From JAABYT01 sp041581935 (GTDB lineage Bacteria; Pseudomonadota; Gammaproteobacteria; HK1): a stretch of DNA of 7,034 nt. The stretch's first letter is position 1. Every line of letters begins with the position of its first letter. The DNA is taken from contig JBFICP010000168.1 of assembly GCA_041581935.1 (NCBI GenBank), positions 1 through 7,034 on the forward strand, read 5' to 3'. A program made the translations under genes and the position numbers. This document shows, piece by piece, positions 6,328 through 7,034 of the stretch. Under the pieces are notes generated by a model. The model saw only the letters and a list, made by a program, of their open reading frames with translations, ran no database searches and was not told the origin of the DNA.

Positions 6328-7034
6328 TCAGCCCTCCCCGCGACGCACGCGCTCGAGATAGGGTCCGAAACCGAAATCGCCAAGCCAGAAACGCAACGAT
6401 GCGTGCACGCCGCGGCTGGTCCGGGTCGCGCCGGAGATACCGTCCACCATGTACTCAGCATCCTCGGATGCAGGTGAGACCGGGCCCCTGGCGACGCCAA
6501 TCCGCAGCACGCCGGCTTCGTCGTAGACTCGCTTGCCGGGCCACAGCGCTTCCCACGAACGATCCTGAATTTGCGTGCCCAGTCCCGGCGTTTCACCCTG
6601 CTCGTAGATACTGAGCGCCGCCACGGTCGAGGTATCACCCTCGAGGGCCAGCAAGCCGTAGAGGGTAGACTGATAGCCACTGCCGTATACCGGCAGAATG
6701 ATCAGCTCGACGCGGCCGTTGGAATCACGAACGAGATGTACCGTGGCATGTCGAGCGCGGCGTTTGATACGCGCGAGGTCGTGGTTCGACGGGATGGATA
6801 TGCTTGCTTCCGGATCGCTCGCCGCCTTACGCGCATCGAAAGTAGCGGGATCAAGCTTGTCGTCGTAATTGCCGCTGGCGAGCTCGACCACGCGGCTCTC
6901 GATATCCCCTCGCGCCACTTCGCGACCGCTTCGTGACAAAGCACCGAAAAGGGGCTTGAGCTGCGTCGTTCGGTTGAGATTGGCGGCGTAGTGTGGTCGA
7001 AGCGTCACCGCCGTCACCGAGACCAGTAGCGCGC
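6328..7034 (-). CDS. nqrC: Na+-translocating NADH:quinone reductase subunit C, 5' end outside window
   Basis: NqrC is anchored by one N-terminal helix and exposes a periplasmic FMN domain. About 234 residues are visible; by comparison with the roughly 257-aa Vibrio protein some 20-25 N-terminal residues are missing, including part of the anchor (ALLVSVTAVTL is its end). The GTG at 7017 lies inside that helix and is not the start. Family marks are YGSGYQSTLYGLLAL (bases about 6684-6640), ETPGLG (about 6594-6577) and DGISGATRTS (bases 6444-6415). The Thr of SGAT, codon 6426-6424, should carry the phosphoester-linked FMN that ApbE installs. About 31 residues follow this Thr, as in known NqrC. 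No apbE is seen in the window. Confidence 0.96.
   Translation of the reverse strand, partial: ALLVSVTAVTLRPHYAANLNRTTQLKPLFGALSRSGREVARGDIESRVVELASGNYDDKLDPATFDARKAASDPEASISIPSNHDLARIKRRARHATVHLVRDSNGRVELIILPVYGSGYQSTLYGLLALEGDTSTVAALSIYEQGETPGLGTQIQDRSWEALWPGKRVYDEAGVLRIGVARGPVSPASEDAEYMVDGISGATRTSRGVHASLRFWLGDFGFGPYLERVRRGEG
6333..6337 (-). promoter_or_regulatory. Ribosome binding site deciding the GTG start of nqrD
   Basis: On the - strand GGAGG sits in the final codons of nqrC, 9 bases before the GTG at 6323. It selects that codon over earlier in-frame starts that would run through nqrC. Confidence 0.75.

Overview
The window is GC-rich, densely packed bacterial chromosome with no RNA genes, mobile elements or CRISPR arrays that I can see. 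The set of genes (a six-subunit Na+-translocating NADH:quinone reductase, an archease/RtcB pair and an ATP-binding universal stress protein) fits a proteobacterium, probably a gammaproteobacterium from a marine, saline or alkaline habitat. That placement is inferred from gene content and protein similarity recalled from memory, not from a search.

The left part (1-2428) reads on the + strand. It opens with the last 36 codons of an archease gene. Next comes rtcB (476 aa), the 3'-phosphate RNA ligase that archease activates, with all recognised metal and guanylylation residues present. A 98-base gap with three copies of an octamer leads to a UspA-family protein (173 aa) with a textbook ATP-binding loop. 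A small, possibly membrane-anchored protein (65 aa) with a strong ribosome binding site ends this block.

The right part (2451-7034) reads on the - strand and looks like one operon. From the right edge inward it holds nqrC (5' end outside the window), nqrD, nqrE, nqrF, a stand-alone protein with two CBS domains, and a Fmt-like formyltransferase. The genes are tightly coupled. NqrD starts 4 bases after the nqrC stop, nqrE overlaps nqrD by GTGA, nqrF starts 6 bases after nqrE, the CBS gene overlaps nqrF by ATGA, and the formyltransferase overlaps the CBS gene by TTGA. Several starts are GTG or TTG. The Nqr proteins form an inner-membrane pump that oxidises NADH, reduces quinone and exports Na+. 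nqrA and nqrB should lie just beyond the right edge.

The two blocks converge at about 2430, where a perfect 14-bp inverted repeat overlaps the stop of the small + strand gene and can fold as a terminator-like hairpin.

The least ordinary feature is the pairing of a CBS-domain protein and a formyltransferase-like enzyme, both translationally coupled to the end of the nqr operon, where apbE or nqrM would be more familiar. I found no clear evidence of a wholly new system.
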